DNA of 64,000 bases from Bicyclus anynana (GCF_947172395.1 NC_069091.1:4216001-4280000); one strand, 5' to 3'. Numbered from the stretch's first letter, positions 46,401-55,891 are shown. The notes: generated by a model not told the origin, from the letters alone. Numbers and translations are program-made.

Positions 46401-47952
46401 AAAAAAATCTCAGGTATGCACGGTTTGTTTCCGTTTGATAAAATGCAAATAACTGAAAAGTTAAGTGCATGCCCCGGACGGAATCGAATAATCAAAGGCA
46501 AAAGTGATATCCACTGGGCTATAACCGCTCTTAATTTACATTTAAAAAAAATGTTATATTTTTGCATAGGATTTGTATGTAGTAGTAAGGTCACAGCAAA
46601 AATCCACTCTAATGTATGTATACCTTAACTAAAGGAACGTCAACATAGAAGAATGCATTTTTAAATTATTTAGAGTCACATCACAGTAGGAATGATCCCT
46701 TGTGACATTAGAAACCCGCGTACCAAAAAAAAATAAACGTCTAGCCACGCTCGACAGAACTGATAACATGAACCTGCTACCGTATGCATGAGTGAAATGG
46801 AGGCCAGATAAGGTGGCGCCGTAACGAGTTACGTTTCGAAGCGGTTTAAGGAAGGGTAAATCGCTTCGAAACGTAACGTGTTACGTAAATTATCACTCCA
46901 AAAACTATCATAAAACATAAACATTCACTCAAAAGCACCTGTCTATTTTATCTTATCCAAAGAAAAACTCTCAAACCTTCGTTCAAAAAATAAATAAGTA
47001 AGTAATAAATAAATATGTTATTTAAAGATAACAAACAATCTGATTATTATTATTTTATCGTATCTCAACGCACCTTGCACTCTGATACCAGAGCACATTC
47101 AAGAGTTTCAATAACTCTTGAAACTTTTGAACACTATTTAATTTTGTAGTTTTTCTATAGAGAAAAGATCCACTGTTCCTATGACTAATCCGTAGGTAAT
47201 CGATTTTGAAAGATTATTTAAAGTTATCGTAATCATCATCATCATATTAGCCGATGGACGTCCACTGCAGGACATAGGTCTTTTGTAGGGACTTTCTTTC
47301 CATTAAAATTATTATGACACTGATGGTTGTATGCAAAGAACATAGAAAGCTAAATAATAGTAATATAGAACGCTAAATAATAGATAATCTGAAAATCATT
47401 TTCCCACTTCTTCGTTTTTCTCTCTACACAATTCTTACCCTAATTAAGGAACCTTATCAAGAGCGCCACAACGTATATATTTGGTTCTGATTTTTTATTA
47501 ATTATTTGACAAGCCCTTGATTGCAATCTTACCTGATGTTCAGTGACGCTTCTATCTTAGATGAAAGCGGACTGTCTTGGAAGAGGTACATACAAGTTTA
47601 TTCATCCCTCTGACGGCTATGCCTATCACCAAACGAGACTTCTGAGCCAATTTAGAACATATTAAATCTTAAATCTGTGCTGGGAATCGAACCCAAGTCT
47701 CTGGAGCCATAGCACTACCAAATGTGCTAGAAATGCCGTCAAACAACACGTACCTATTAAGTCACTTCTGACTTTTAATTTCATTGTTTCAGAGGCCTGG
47801 ATGTAGTGTCAATACGTCATCTAGTAGTTCTTCTGCGATTGCTATCTAGACAAGGGAGAACCATTATTTGCACTATACACCAACCATCTGCATCATTGTT
47901 CTCTCTCTTTGACCGTGTCTACGTTTTATCGAGAGGACTGTGCTGTTACCAG
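40302..47952 (+). CDS. ABCG1/ABCG4-type half-transporter, nucleotide-binding domain only (4 exons)
   Basis: Four exons, 40302-40419, 42629-42818, 44666-44811 and 47793-47952 (614 bp, about 204 codons), each with AG acceptor and GT donor, join in phase (AC|T, 0, AC|A). In order they carry Walker A GPSGAGKST, the Q-loop YIMQDD, the ABC signature LSGGQSKRLS, Walker B IIFLDEP, the D-loop TTGLD and the H-loop CTIHQPSASLF. ALELVNNPP and FDRVYVLSRG match ABCG1/ABCG4-type proteins, which export sterols and lipids from membranes as dimers. No key residue is missing, so the ATPase looks functional. The start codon and N-terminal exons, the end of the nucleotide-binding domain and the six-helix transmembrane domain were not found in the window. 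Either they lie outside it (with the SDR genes in an intron) or the gene is truncated. Confidence 0.85.
40475..40890 (+). repeat. 400-bp repeat, diverged, in ABCG intron
   Basis: CGTCGCTCGATCTCGTATTG, CCACATTTCTTGTTGTGTAA, AAGGCGGGGAGAATAGCTTG, AAGTTGTCCTGACAAATATT, CTTCTGAGTCTACTAAAA. The most diverged copy seen, so an old insertion. Confidence 0.7.
41245..41450 (+). pseudogene. LINE C-terminus fragment in ABCG intron
   Basis: GGACGCGTACTAAGCGGTTA, GATGTGGAATGCTCTTCCAG, CATCTACAATATGGGTATCT: a frameshifted copy of the module at 10060-10345. Confidence 0.65.
41733..41885 (-). repeat. SINE family F copy
   Basis: (ATT)n, AGCCTATTTTATCAGCGCAC, a small hairpin TATCTCATAGGAGATATAAT, then CTTACCACGCTGCTCCAATT. 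The head is lost. Confidence 0.6.
41886..42560. repeat. CTAATATTATAAA-class repeats, nested
   Basis: TCTTAATATTATAAAGAGGT near 41893, a second unit from 42030 (CCATACTAGTGGATTCCCGC, GACTTCGTCCGCGTGGAAAT, CAAACCGTGCCAAGTTTCAT) and the terminus CGCGGGTGTAACCGCGGAGC at about 42525-42550. Intronic. Confidence 0.6.
42629..42818 (+). CDS. ABCG exon with Q-loop
   Basis: Acceptor TTTTCACAG and donor GTAAGT. Encodes SIGVDGRITVNGHARDMRVF, then KLSSYIMQDDLLQPRLTVKE and ADLKLGKELG, and ends at an exact codon boundary after ELI. Confidence 0.85.
42893..43275. repeat. 36-bp minisatellite in ABCG intron
   Basis: About eleven diverged units start CCTGATAATAA and hold TTCTTCATCGTCATCA. Unit starts at 42959, 42995, 43031, 43067, 43103, 43139, 43175 and 43211 are exactly 36 bp apart; the outer units are 32-34 bp. 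On the minus strand, 43236-42922 stays open for 104 codons as a 12-residue acidic repeat (DDDEE..LLSG-like). The plus frame has several stops. There is no evidence of expression. Confidence 0.8.
43276..44665. other. ABCG intron remainder
   Basis: AT-rich intronic sequence, no repeat recognised. Ends in acceptor TGTTTTCAG. Confidence 0.5.
44666..44811 (+). CDS. ABCG exon with signature and Walker B
   Basis: Encodes VEEILQTLGLWDHVNTMSQ, NLSGGQSKRLSVALELVNNP, PIIFLDEPT and the first two bases of the next Thr. Donor GTAAGT. Confidence 0.9.
44812..45848. other. ABCG intron
   Basis: AT-rich. A weak resemblance to CR1-type reversed sequence at 45390-45480 is not strong enough to call. Confidence 0.4.
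45849..46215. repeat. MITE with long inverted arms in ABCG intron
   Basis: Ends AGGGATCCCTAG and CTAGGGATCCCT. Inverted arms of about 110 bp (ACACCTGATCACTAACAAGC and AAATTTTTCGTAAGTAGC on the left; GAGATGAAGCTACTCAC and GCTTGTTAGTAATCAGGTGT on the right). The centre holds GTGGTACATTATTTCGTTCT. A one-armed relative is at 15716-15958. Confidence 0.75.
46287..46532 (-). repeat. SINE family B copy, old
   Basis: AACAACCCATATTGGGCTCC to TATCCACTGGGCTATAACCG, with many substitutions and small deletions. Confidence 0.75.
46821..46884. repeat. Hairpin, 23-bp arms
   Basis: GTAACGAGTTACGTTTCGAA(GCG) at 46821-46843 and its reverse complement at 46862-46884 with two mismatches, loop 18 bases. Lies in the last visible ABCG intron. 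Confidence 0.75.
47231..47296 (-). repeat. LINE 3' terminus scrap
   Basis: (ATC)n, AGCCGATGGACGTCCACTGC, AGGACATAGGTCTTTTGTAG, then cut off. Confidence 0.7.
47510..47745 (-). repeat. SINE A-related copy (variant)
   Basis: TTTGACAAGCCCTTGATTGC, TCTTAGATGAAAGCGGACTG, and the tRNA-like complement GGGAATCGAACCCAAGTCTC ... AGCACTACCAAATGTGCTAG. The head differs from SINE A, so either a subfamily or a hybrid. Confidence 0.55.
47793..47952 (+). CDS. ABCG exon with D-loop and H-loop
   Basis: Acceptor TTGTTTCAG. The first base completes Thr, then it encodes GLDVVSIRHLVVLLRLLSRQ, GRTIICTIHQPSASLFSLF and DRVYVLSRGLCCYQ. Donor GTAAAG. The expected next residues (GxxxxLxPFL...NPAD) were not found downstream in the window. 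Confidence 0.88.
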
Positions 47953-47997
47953 GTAAAGTACATCAGTTTTTTTTCATACTCTAGTTTGCCACTTCAT

Positions 47998-48130
47998 CGC
48001 ATCAGCGGATGGACGTCCACTGTACGACATAGGCCTTTTGAAGGGACTTCCAAACATACTGTGCCGCCTGCTTCCAGCGAATCCCTGCGACTCGCTTGAT
48101 GTCGTCAGTTTACCTGGTGGGGGGTCGATC
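47998..48130 (-). pseudogene. LINE 3' end fragment
   Basis: CAGCGGATGGACGTCCACTG, CGACTCGCTTGATGTCGTCA, CTGGTGGGGGGTCGATC. RTE-type tail, truncated close after the third exon-like block. Confidence 0.75.
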
Positions 48131-48169
48131 CGCTTCTTACTGGTCTACGGAACCAGTTTTTAGGGACCG

Positions 48170-48451
48170 GATTGGTTTTTAAAAGACGGAAGTCCTGGGT
48201 TCGATCCGGGGCTGGGTCGATTGAGGTTTTCTTAATTGGTCCAGGTCTGGCTGGTGGGAGGCTTCGGCCGTGACTCGTTACCACCCTACAGACAAAGACG
48301 TACCGCTAAGCGATTTAGCGTTCCGGTACGATCTCGTGTAGAAGCCAAAAAGGGGTGTGGATTTTCATTCTCCTCCTAACAAGTTAGTCCGCTTCTATCT
48401 TAGATTGCATCATCACTTATATGTGGGCTAACTTGTAAAGAATAAAAAAAA
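48170..48451 (+). repeat. SINE family A copy, head damaged
   Basis: AAAGACGGAAGTCCTGGGTT, GCGATTTAGCGTTCCGGTAC, GGGCTAACTTGTAAAGAAT. The A-box part was replaced by unrelated sequence. Confidence 0.8.
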
Positions 48452-49039
48452 AGTTTTCCTTTGGTGTAAGAATTTTTAAAATAATTAGTAGTTTAGAAAG
48501 ATTACTAAACAATCAAACTAACTTTCGAAGTCATCATTAAGTATCGATTCTTGAAAATTCACCTACCACTAAAGATAACGCGACGCGAATTATTATCAGT
48601 TTGAATTTGAAAAGCGCAACTACAGACTGACGTGAAAATTCGTCTTCGTACTGAAAATTGCTTCCGTCATCATTATCATCATAATACCATCATGACATCA
48701 ATCCCAACCAATATTGCGTCATAATTTTTTATGATGGTGCAATATCGTAGGATTGAATTCAGAGTTAGGTAAAAAATACATGTACATTCTAATTGGAAGA
48801 GTTAACAACCAACAATCTATTCATTGATTTTTTTTATTATTTTTGGTTTCTGTTGTCAACAAGGAAACTTTATCGTATCGCCGTTTCCGTTTTCCCGTAC
48901 GTCCGAGATTTAGCTTAGATACAATCTAGATCTTGAAAAATATTATTTTAACCTTAAAGAAACCGAAAAGGGGTAAAGAAATCATCTTTTATGTTTAAAA
49001 TTCTTTATACTCGTCTCTTTCATAGTGTGGTTTCATTCA

Positions 49040-49262
49040 TTCCATCACCTTAGGACCTCAGCATCCATCGGCCCTGCAACATAATTATGTGCCTTGCCTA
49101 TTGCTACTTCAACTTCGCGACTCGCTGAGTATTGTCGGTTCTTCTGCGGATCTCCTAGTTTCTAATTCGATCACGCAAAGAAACTGGAAGCATAGCTCGC
49201 TCCATCGCCCGCTGAGTGACTTTGAGCTTTCTTTTGAGACCCATAGTTAGCGACCAAGTCTC
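49040..49262 (-). pseudogene. LINE tail fragment inside duplication unit 1
   Basis: Minus strand reads ERAMLPVSLRDRIRN-like sequence and AKLK. DNA: GATCACGCAAAGAAACTGGA, GCTCGCTCCATCGCCCGCTG. Its counterpart in unit 2 is 53205-53365, so it was present before the duplication. Confidence 0.75.
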
Positions 49263-49965
49263 GGATCCGGAAGTCTGTTCGTCTTTTCACATGCACTGTT
49301 TCACGACTTCTTCTTCGATTAACCGCGTCGGTTCCGCAGGGTGAGGTTGGCAGTTGAGGAGGTTGATTAGTACTAGACTCTATCTTGCACCTCACACAGC
49401 TAAATTGCGTTTACAATTTAAAGAGCTACTTGGAGCACGATAATTTATACAAAATACGTACTAATTAATTAAATTACATTGTTAATAACATAGCTAAGAA
49501 ATTCTTTAAACTAGAAAGCTGAAACTCATCATATTTATCAAGGAATTCCTTAAACCTACGCCCATTGGTCACAAGATCGGCGCTCTGTTCGGAGGTTTTC
49601 GTTTTTCCACGCGATGGACCCGGCACCCGCATTGTGAATCCATAGAATGCTAAGATATTCGTCTCATAATGCCTACAAGATTGTAAAAAAAGTTATGGTT
49701 TTTTTTCGCGTCTATACCAAAGTGTTGGTAGTTAGATATACTGTGGGTTCACCATTTTTCCATTTAGGCTTGAAGAGCTAATTTAACCTTCGGAATCCTA
49801 CACTGCACGTGCCCGACATGCAATTAGCTGGATGGTTACTTACTGTTAAGTGTTAGATAACAGAGAATTTGATATACAGTGATAAGATAGGTACTACTCA
49901 CTACTTATTTAATTTTACTGAATAAATAATATTAATGGTGTGATTGCAAAACTCGACGGTCTTCC

Positions 49966-49972
49966 TATATAA
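49966..49972 (+). promoter_or_regulatory. TATA box of SDR gene 1
   Basis: TATATAA in TTCCTATATAATGTAC, 98 bases upstream of the ATG. An arthropod-type initiator candidate (GCATCAATAG) lies about 30 bases further on, near 49996-50005. The same arrangement is kept at SDR gene 2. Confidence 0.65.
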
Positions 49973-50063
49973 TGTACTAACTATATGTTTTACGCATCAA
50001 TAGCATTTAGCTTTGAAAGTTTAAATACGTGTAACAGCACTATATACTTATACATACAGTAAA

Positions 50064-50813
50064 ATGGCCTTCAATAATAAAGTTGTTATAGTGACTGGTG
50101 CTAGTTCTGGAATAGGAGCGTCCACAGCTAAAGCCTTCAGTACAGCGGGCGCTGAAGTGGTTATGGTAGGGCGAAACGAAGCCAAGCTGAAGTCAGTCGC
50201 AGCGAAATGCAAGAACCCCCTTGTGTTGATTGCGGATATAAGGAAAGACGACGATGTGAAACGAATCATGGATCAAACAATCAAGACATTTGGCCGCCTG
50301 GACATCTTAATAAACAACGCCGGACTAGTAACCATTGGGGATATCATGGAAAGTGACAGTATGATGAAAGCTTACGATCTCGCCATGAATACGAACTTAC
50401 GAGGTCTTGTGCACATGACAAGTGTAGCTGCTCCACACTTAGCAAAAACAAAAGGGAACATCGTTAACATATCCAGCGTTGCGGGTCTCATCACTCCAGC
50501 AATTAGAGGAACGCTAAATTACTACGTCTCCAAAGCTGCTGTTAACCATTTCACTCAGTGCTCGGCTATTGACTTGGCACCACACGGGATTAGAGTGAAC
50601 ACAGTCAGTCCCGGACCAGTCAGGACTGATTTCATAACTAATGCCAATATTGATGCTGATTATGAAGTAATTAAAACGAAAAATGCTTTAACAAGAGTTT
50701 CAGAGCCAGAAGAGATCGCTGAATTGATTATGTTCGTAGCTAGCGATAAAGGGAAAGGTATGACTGGATCAAACATTTTGGCTGATAACGGGGCGTTGAT
50801 AAAACGCTCTTAA
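50064..50813 (+). CDS. Classical short-chain dehydrogenase/reductase, copy 1 (249 aa)
   Basis: Single-exon gene. An NADP(H)-type oxidoreductase of the FabG-like classical SDR family, probably cytosolic; the substrate is unknown. Visible motifs are the dinucleotide-binding TGASSGIG (residues 11-18), VGRNEAKL after the second strand (Arg37 favours NADP), NNAG (84-87), catalytic Asn111 in NTNLRG, Ser138 in NISSVAG, Tyr153 and Lys157 in YYVSK, and SPGPVRTD near 182. Length is normal for the family. No signal peptide or membrane segment. The ATG at 50064 is the first in frame, 98 bases after a TATA box. Downstream, AATAAA is at 51033. The copy at 54230 differs by about 40 substitutions and two single-residue indels by my hand count. 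All active-site residues are intact. Confidence 0.95.
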   Translation: MAFNNKVVIVTGASSGIGASTAKAFSTAGAEVVMVGRNEAKLKSVAAKCKNPLVLIADIRKDDDVKRIMDQTIKTFGRLDILINNAGLVTIGDIMESDSMMKAYDLAMNTNLRGLVHMTSVAAPHLAKTKGNIVNISSVAGLITPAIRGTLNYYVSKAAVNHFTQCSAIDLAPHGIRVNTVSPGPVRTDFITNANIDADYEVIKTKNALTRVSEPEEIAELIMFVASDKGKGMTGSNILADNGALIKRS

Positions 50814-51032
50814 TTTGTCAATAATTACTGTCTTTCCATGTATAACATGATAAGTATTGGATATAACGTCCGTTCGTCCGTTAGGCGTCTGATAATAACG
50901 TTTAATACAAGTTAATTAGTTAATTTATGTTAGTTTCTTGAATAACATCAGTAACGTTGAATAACGTCGATAAACGTCGTTGTTTTCCAGTTTAAGTGAT
51001 ACTAATGTAACCTAATTTAAGTTTTATTACAA

Positions 51033-51038
51033 AATAAA
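51033..51038 (+). terminator. Polyadenylation signal of SDR gene 1
   Basis: AATAAA about 220 bases after the stop codon, in a T/A-rich 3' flank. Confidence 0.6.
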
Positions 51039-51229
51039 GTAAATTAAAAAAGCTCTTAAAAATCTTTGGTTTTGAAGTGTGTAACATAAATGCTTAAAAA
51101 TACTAGGTTAGGCTTCCTATCCATCCTCGCCGGTATCTGCATATCCTCTCACTTATGTACCGTGAGTTGTTTAATCCAAAGTATCCTGGTTATCTTATAT
51201 ATTATTATTACTTTTCTTAATTATTATAT

Positions 51230-51838
51230 CACATTTGAGCAAATACAAATATTTGGGTACGTGGCTTAATGAAACCTGGAGTAGCGCTCAGGAAGTTAAG
51301 ACTCGCATTGAAATAGCTCAAAGAACTTTTAACAGAATGAGAAAAGTTCTCTGCAGTCGCAGTCTTAAGATCCCTCTGCGCATTCGACTCCTTCGTTGTT
51401 ACATCTGGCCCATAATTCTATTCGGATGTGAAGCCTAGACAGTAAAAGAGGAGATCAGGAAACGTATAGAAGCGTTCGAAAGGTGGGCGTTTAGACGCAT
51501 GCTGGCTATCAGTTGGATTCACAAAGTGATTAATACCGAAGTTCTGCGACGCGTCAATCAGAAGCGTGAACTTTTGCAGACGGTCAAGACGAGAAAAGTC
51601 GCGTATCTAGGGCACGTGCGACAAGAGAAATACGAGCTTCTACAGCTCATCTTGAAGGGAAAGGTTGCTGGTGAAGAGGCGTTGGTCGCAGGAAGAAGTC
51701 TTGGCTGAGAAACATCAGAGAGTAAACCGAGATCGCGAGCGCCGCACAATTATTTCACCTCGCGAAGGATAGAGACGAGTTCAAGAAACTGACTGCCAAC
51801 CTTCGCTAGTCGGAGAGGCACCCTAAGAAGAAGAAGAT
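51230..51838 (+). pseudogene. LINE reverse-transcriptase C-terminus with one stop
   Basis: One frame from 51235 to 51708 is broken only by a TAG at 51436-51438, where related elements have Trp (CEAWT). It reads KYKYLGTWLNETWSSAQEVK, IPLRIRLLRCYIWPIILFGC, then RKRIEAFERWAFRRML and RVNQKRELLQTVKTRKVAYL. This is the thumb/C-terminal region of lepidopteran RTE-type reverse transcriptases. The (GAA)n end at 51826-51838 looks like the element's 3' terminus. It lies between the two SDR duplication units and was not itself duplicated. Confidence 0.8.
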
Positions 51839-51889
51839 ACCACATTTAGTATAATAATTAAGTAATATTAGTTTATTTTGCTACGTATT

Positions 51890-52390
51890 TATATATTTTA
51901 AAATTACAAATAAAATATTTGAGATCGTCTTAACAAGCTCTTTAATTTGATGTGTCTTCATATTCAAAAATTTCAAAATTTCTAGAAATTTTCAAGTAAA
52001 AGACTAACTTCTGTAGTTTTTTCAAAAATTTAGATTCAGTAGTATCAGAGAAAAGAGCGAATGGTCTATTTTCTTGTATAACTTAAAAGATATTTATTTT
52101 CAAATTACAACTAAAACACAAATATTTGAGATCCTCTTTACAAGATTTTTCATTTATCGCACATTAATTTTGCAAAAATTTGAGTTTCAAGTTTTTCCGA
52201 AAATATTCAAGTAAAAATCTATCTTCCGTATTTTTTTTTTTTAATTTTTGATTCGATAGTTTTTCAGACAAGGGACATTTGCGTCTTTTAAAAAACTTGA
52301 AATCTTTTTATTTGAACATTACAAAAAAGATAGATTCAAGACTTCATACTCTTTAATTTGATTTCACTCATTGTAGTTTGCAAAAGTTTT
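51890..52390. repeat. About 205-bp degenerate tandem repeat, 2.5 units
   Basis: ATTTGAGATCGTCTT (51919), ATTTGAGATCCTCTT (52124) and TTCAAGACTTCATACTCTT (52331) recur with CAAGTAAAA and ATTCGATAG-like blocks between them. It is followed by sequence ending CGGAACCCTAAAA (52608-52620), a terminus common in lepidopteran repeats. Confidence 0.55.
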
Positions 52391-52880
52391 TTATTTAACT
52401 TTTTTTCTTGCCCTCCATAATTACCCCATATATTAAGATTTCATCTATTCACGATATATCTCTGAGATTGGGTTGGGGTAGAAATTGATATGTATACCAA
52501 ACTTCAACTTAATTAGTCCAGTACATTGGGAGAAAACAGATGGACAACCGGACGGACTGAGCGCGAGTGATATCACGAGTACAAGGATTCCGTTTTTGTA
52601 CTTACGTTCGGAACCCTAAAAGTAGTCAGACTAGCTTCCAAGGCTTTCCAAAGCTCTCCTCTGTAGGCTGTAACTAGATGTTAAAATAGCTACCTAACTT
52701 CCCTTACACATTTATATTGTGTACTAAGACCTGACGCCCCGTGGATTCCCCCGCAGAATTCCTTTTACCGAAGGAATACAGAGATTAAATGTTATTTATA
52801 TAAGATACATCTTTGCATTGGTTTGAGATTTTCTATTATGCAACCAAGCTTACTTCCGCAGTTGTAATATAAGTATGGAG
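52391..52880. other. Unannotated spacer between duplication units
   Basis: 52400-52620 seems to belong to the tandem-repeat element. The rest has no recognised feature. Confidence 0.4.
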
Positions 52881-53204
52881 ACTTGAAAATTCACCTACCA
52901 CTGGAGATAACGATAATATTATCGATTTGAATTTAGCGTTTGGTAAAAAATGCGCATCAACTATGGACTGACTGACAACATGACTGGAAAATTTGTCTTC
53001 GCCTTTAAAATTGCTTCCGTCATCATTATCATCATAACATCAATCTCGACGAATAGTATTGCTTCATGATTCTATTGATGGCGCAATATCATCGGTTTGA
53101 ATTTAAAGTTAAGTAAAAAACGCAAGTTTACATATCAATTGGAAGAGTCTACAATCGATCCGCTGTTTATCGTTTTAGGGTTCTGTAGACAATATTAGGA
53201 ACTC

Positions 53205-53365
53205 TTGTACCATCGGCTCATCAATATAACTGTTATGTTTTCTGCCCACTGCCACTTTAACTTCACCTAGTTTGTGATTCGATCACGCAAAGAAACTCCA
53301 AGCATAGCTCGCTCCATCGCCTGCTGAGTGACTCTGAGCCTTCTTATGAGGTCCATAATTATTTA
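53205..53365 (-). pseudogene. LINE tail fragment inside duplication unit 2
   Basis: GATCACGCAAAGAAACTCCA, GCTCGCTCCATCGCCTGCTG. Shorter than its counterpart at 49040-49262. The minus frame at 53679-53491, with FKAFDSVEIWAML, looks like a further reverse-transcriptase piece (AFDSVEIWA motif) of the same or another LINE; unit 1 does not have it. Confidence 0.65.
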
Positions 53366-54139
53366 CAATCTAATTAGTGGGTTAAATTGTCATTCATGTT
53401 GATGCCAAATCCGTTCAGTTCAGAAGCTTAAATACTATCCAGTGTTAAATAGTTTCGCTAGATCACATCTCCCTGTCCCACTCTTCACTGTTATCCTTGT
53501 ATAAATATTTCGACGCATATACCTAACATAGCCCAGATTTCCACCGAGTCGAAGGCTTTGAAGACTCTAAGATCTTCAATTAAATTGTCAACATATTTTG
53601 GGTAGAACTTTTCGACCTTACTTAATATATTACCAATAGACCATGGTGAGTCTTCAAACTCGTTTACTGACTTTGTCAAATAGAACAGATCTCTTCCGAA
53701 AATTACTACTTTCCGACTCCCCTCCCATTTGATGCCACAGCCTGTGATATTGATATACCATCATTTAGTGTCACACTATGATGACTATACCACAAGGAGG
53801 TTGGCAGTTGGCAAGGCTGAGTAGTAATAGCCTCTACCTTATACCTCACTCAGAGCAATTACAATTTAAAGAGTTGTCAAGAATTACAAATACAATTTAA
53901 TTATCTACATGTAAATTGACGATGAGGGTTTTCTCGATTACACCATAATATAGTTGTAATTTTAAGTGTAATATTATTTACGGAACCCTACACTGCGCGT
54001 GACTGGTTTATTGAAGTGTTTATGATAACAGCGAATTTGATATATATATGATTAGATAAGTACTACAGAATACATATCTTATTTGACTGTAAAAAATACT
54101 ACCAAATAATGGTGTGATTGCAATATTCGACGATTTTCC

Positions 54140-54146
54140 TATATAA
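54140..54146 (+). promoter_or_regulatory. TATA box of SDR gene 2
   Basis: TATATAA in TTTTCCTATATAATGGAC, 90 bases upstream of the ATG. Initiator candidate TTATCATTATC near 54168-54178. Confidence 0.65.
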
Positions 54147-54229
54147 TGGACCAGCTAAGTGTTTTACTTATCATTATCACCCAGCTTTGACAGTTAAACA
54201 TACGTACACCAACGTTAACGTACACCATA

Positions 54230-54985
54230 ATGGACTTCACTAATAAAGTTGTTATAGTGACTGGTGCTAGCTCTGGAATAGGAGCATCCACAGCAATAGC
54301 CTTTAGTGCAGCGGGCGCTGAAGTGGTTATGGTAGGACGTAACGAAGCCAAGCTAAAGTCAGTCTCCGCTAAATGCAAGAACCCCCTTGTGTTGAATGCA
54401 GATATAAGGAAAGACGACGATGTGAAACGAATCATGGATGAAACAATCAAGAAATTTGGCCGCCTGGACATCTTAATTAACAACGCCGGATTGGTATACT
54501 CTGGGAATATCATGGAGAGTGAAAGTATGATGAAAGCTTACGATATCATCATGGATACTAACCTAAGAGGTCTTGTACATATGACAAGTGTTGCTGCTCC
54601 GCACTTAGCAAAAACAAAAGGAAACATCATTAACATATCCAGCGTTGGGGCTCTCATCACTCCGTCTATTGCTCCAGGAACGATAAATTACTACGTCTCC
54701 AAAGCTGCTGTTAACCATTTCACTCAGTGCTCGGCTATTGAATTGGCACCATACGGGATTAGAGTGAACACGGTCAGTCCTGGACCAACCAGAACTGATT
54801 TTGTAAATAACGCTAGCAATGTAAATGCTGATTATGATGCTATTAAACTGAAAACTGCTTTAAATAGAGTCTCAGACCCAGAAGAGATCGCTGAAATGAT
54901 ATTGTTCGTAGCTAGCGATAAAGGGAAAGGTATGACTGGATCAAACACTGTGATTGATAACGGCATGTTGATAAAACGCACTTAA
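54230..54985 (+). CDS. Classical short-chain dehydrogenase/reductase, copy 2 (251 aa)
   Basis: Single-exon paralogue of the gene at 50064, same strand. The motifs are conserved: TGASSGIG (11-18), VGRNEAKL, NNAG (84-87), NLRG with catalytic Asn111, NISSV with Ser138, and YYVSK with Tyr154 and Lys158. It has SIAPG (146-150) where copy 1 has AIRG, and an extra Ser in the NNASNVNADY segment. Differences from copy 1 cluster at residues 90-110, 140-152 and 190-212, the loops that usually shape the SDR substrate pocket, so the two may act on different substrates. That is inference. AATAAA follows at 55248. Confidence 0.95.
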   Translation: MDFTNKVVIVTGASSGIGASTAIAFSAAGAEVVMVGRNEAKLKSVSAKCKNPLVLNADIRKDDDVKRIMDETIKKFGRLDILINNAGLVYSGNIMESESMMKAYDIIMDTNLRGLVHMTSVAAPHLAKTKGNIINISSVGALITPSIAPGTINYYVSKAAVNHFTQCSAIELAPYGIRVNTVSPGPTRTDFVNNASNVNADYDAIKLKTALNRVSDPEEIAEMILFVASDKGKGMTGSNTVIDNGMLIKRT

Positions 54986-55247
54986 TTCGTGAGTGGAAAC
55001 GTCTTTCCATGTGCAGCATGCGCTTAATATGGATATACGAGTGACAAGACATTTCTTAATTTAATTTTAGATTTAGATAGAAGCTATTAGATATACTTAT
55101 ATTTTATTTTACTATTTAAAATTGCTAGGCTAAGTTTCTTGATTAACGTCGGTAAAATTGTTATCGAGTTTAAGCGAGAGTAATGAACAATTTGCTTTTA
55201 TATGCATCTAAGAATAGTCAAATTGAAATTTGAAATTAGAATTATAC

Positions 55248-55253
55248 AATAAA
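55248..55253 (+). terminator. Polyadenylation signal of SDR gene 2
   Basis: AATAAA in ATACAATAAACTC, about 260 bases past the stop. Confidence 0.6.
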
Positions 55254-55539
55254 CTCTTATTCTAAAAAAAATGGTCGATATATTATGCACCTAATTTTTT
55301 TTTTTATTAAATAAAGTTCGTTAATAAGTTGTCTATCTTTGATTTTGAAGTTTGTAACACATTTTCATTACCAATACGGTGGCAGAGGGTTGTCTGCAAA
55401 AAATCAGTCCTGGATTTTTTAAACAACCCATTGACAATATATTTATTGACATATTTAAATATAAAACAAGTTTTTCATCCGATTGACAGGTCGGTGAAGC
55501 TCATCTTATACACGCACAGAGATATTTACTGTGCTACTA

Positions 55540-55760
55540 GCGGACGCCCGCGAATACGTCCGCGTGAAATTTAGTTTTTCACAATTTTTCGGGAACTATG
55601 GATTGTTCCGGGATGAAAAGCATATGTGTTAATCCAAAGTAAAGTCTATTTCCATTCCAAATTTCAGTCAAACCTATTCAGTAGTTGCGGCGTTAAAGAG
55701 TAACAAACATCCAAACAAAGATCCATACAAACTTTCGCGTTTATAATATTAGTAGGATTA
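55540..55760. repeat. CTAATATTATAAA-class repeat, complete-looking
   Basis: ACTAGCGGACGCCCGCGAAT, GGATTGTTCCGGGATGAAAA, GTGTTAATCCAAAGTAAAGT, AATTTCAGTCAAACCTATTC, TTTATAATATTAGTAGGAT. Useful as the uninterrupted reference for 31855-32825. Confidence 0.8.
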
Positions 55761-55891
55761 GTCTTGCAGGAAGCAAATCTATATATTCATCACTTTCACA
55801 AAGGCAGCTTACAGTCATGCTCTTTCATCTGTTATGTATGTCTATAATATTATACTTAGACGATTGAGGGTCGGCACCCTTAGAACCTGCC

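Larger units (their letters stand above)
48549..51095 (+). repeat. Segmental duplication, unit 1 (with SDR gene 1)
   Basis: Corresponds in order to 52881-55370. The shared blocks are CTTGAAAATTCACCTACCAC, GCTTCCGTCATCATTATCAT, a reversed LINE tail, GGTTGGCAGTTG, CCTACACTGC, TTCCTATATAATG, the SDR coding region, and a 3' flank with GTCTTTCCATG and TTTGAAG.GTGTAACA. Both units are 2.5 kb, about 4.2-4.3 kb apart. Confidence 0.85.
52881..55370 (+). repeat. Segmental duplication, unit 2 (with SDR gene 2)
   Basis: Counterpart of 48549-51095. Flanking non-coding parts are clearly more diverged than the SDR coding region, which suggests an old duplication with selection on the gene, or gene conversion in the coding part. 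Confidence 0.85.
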
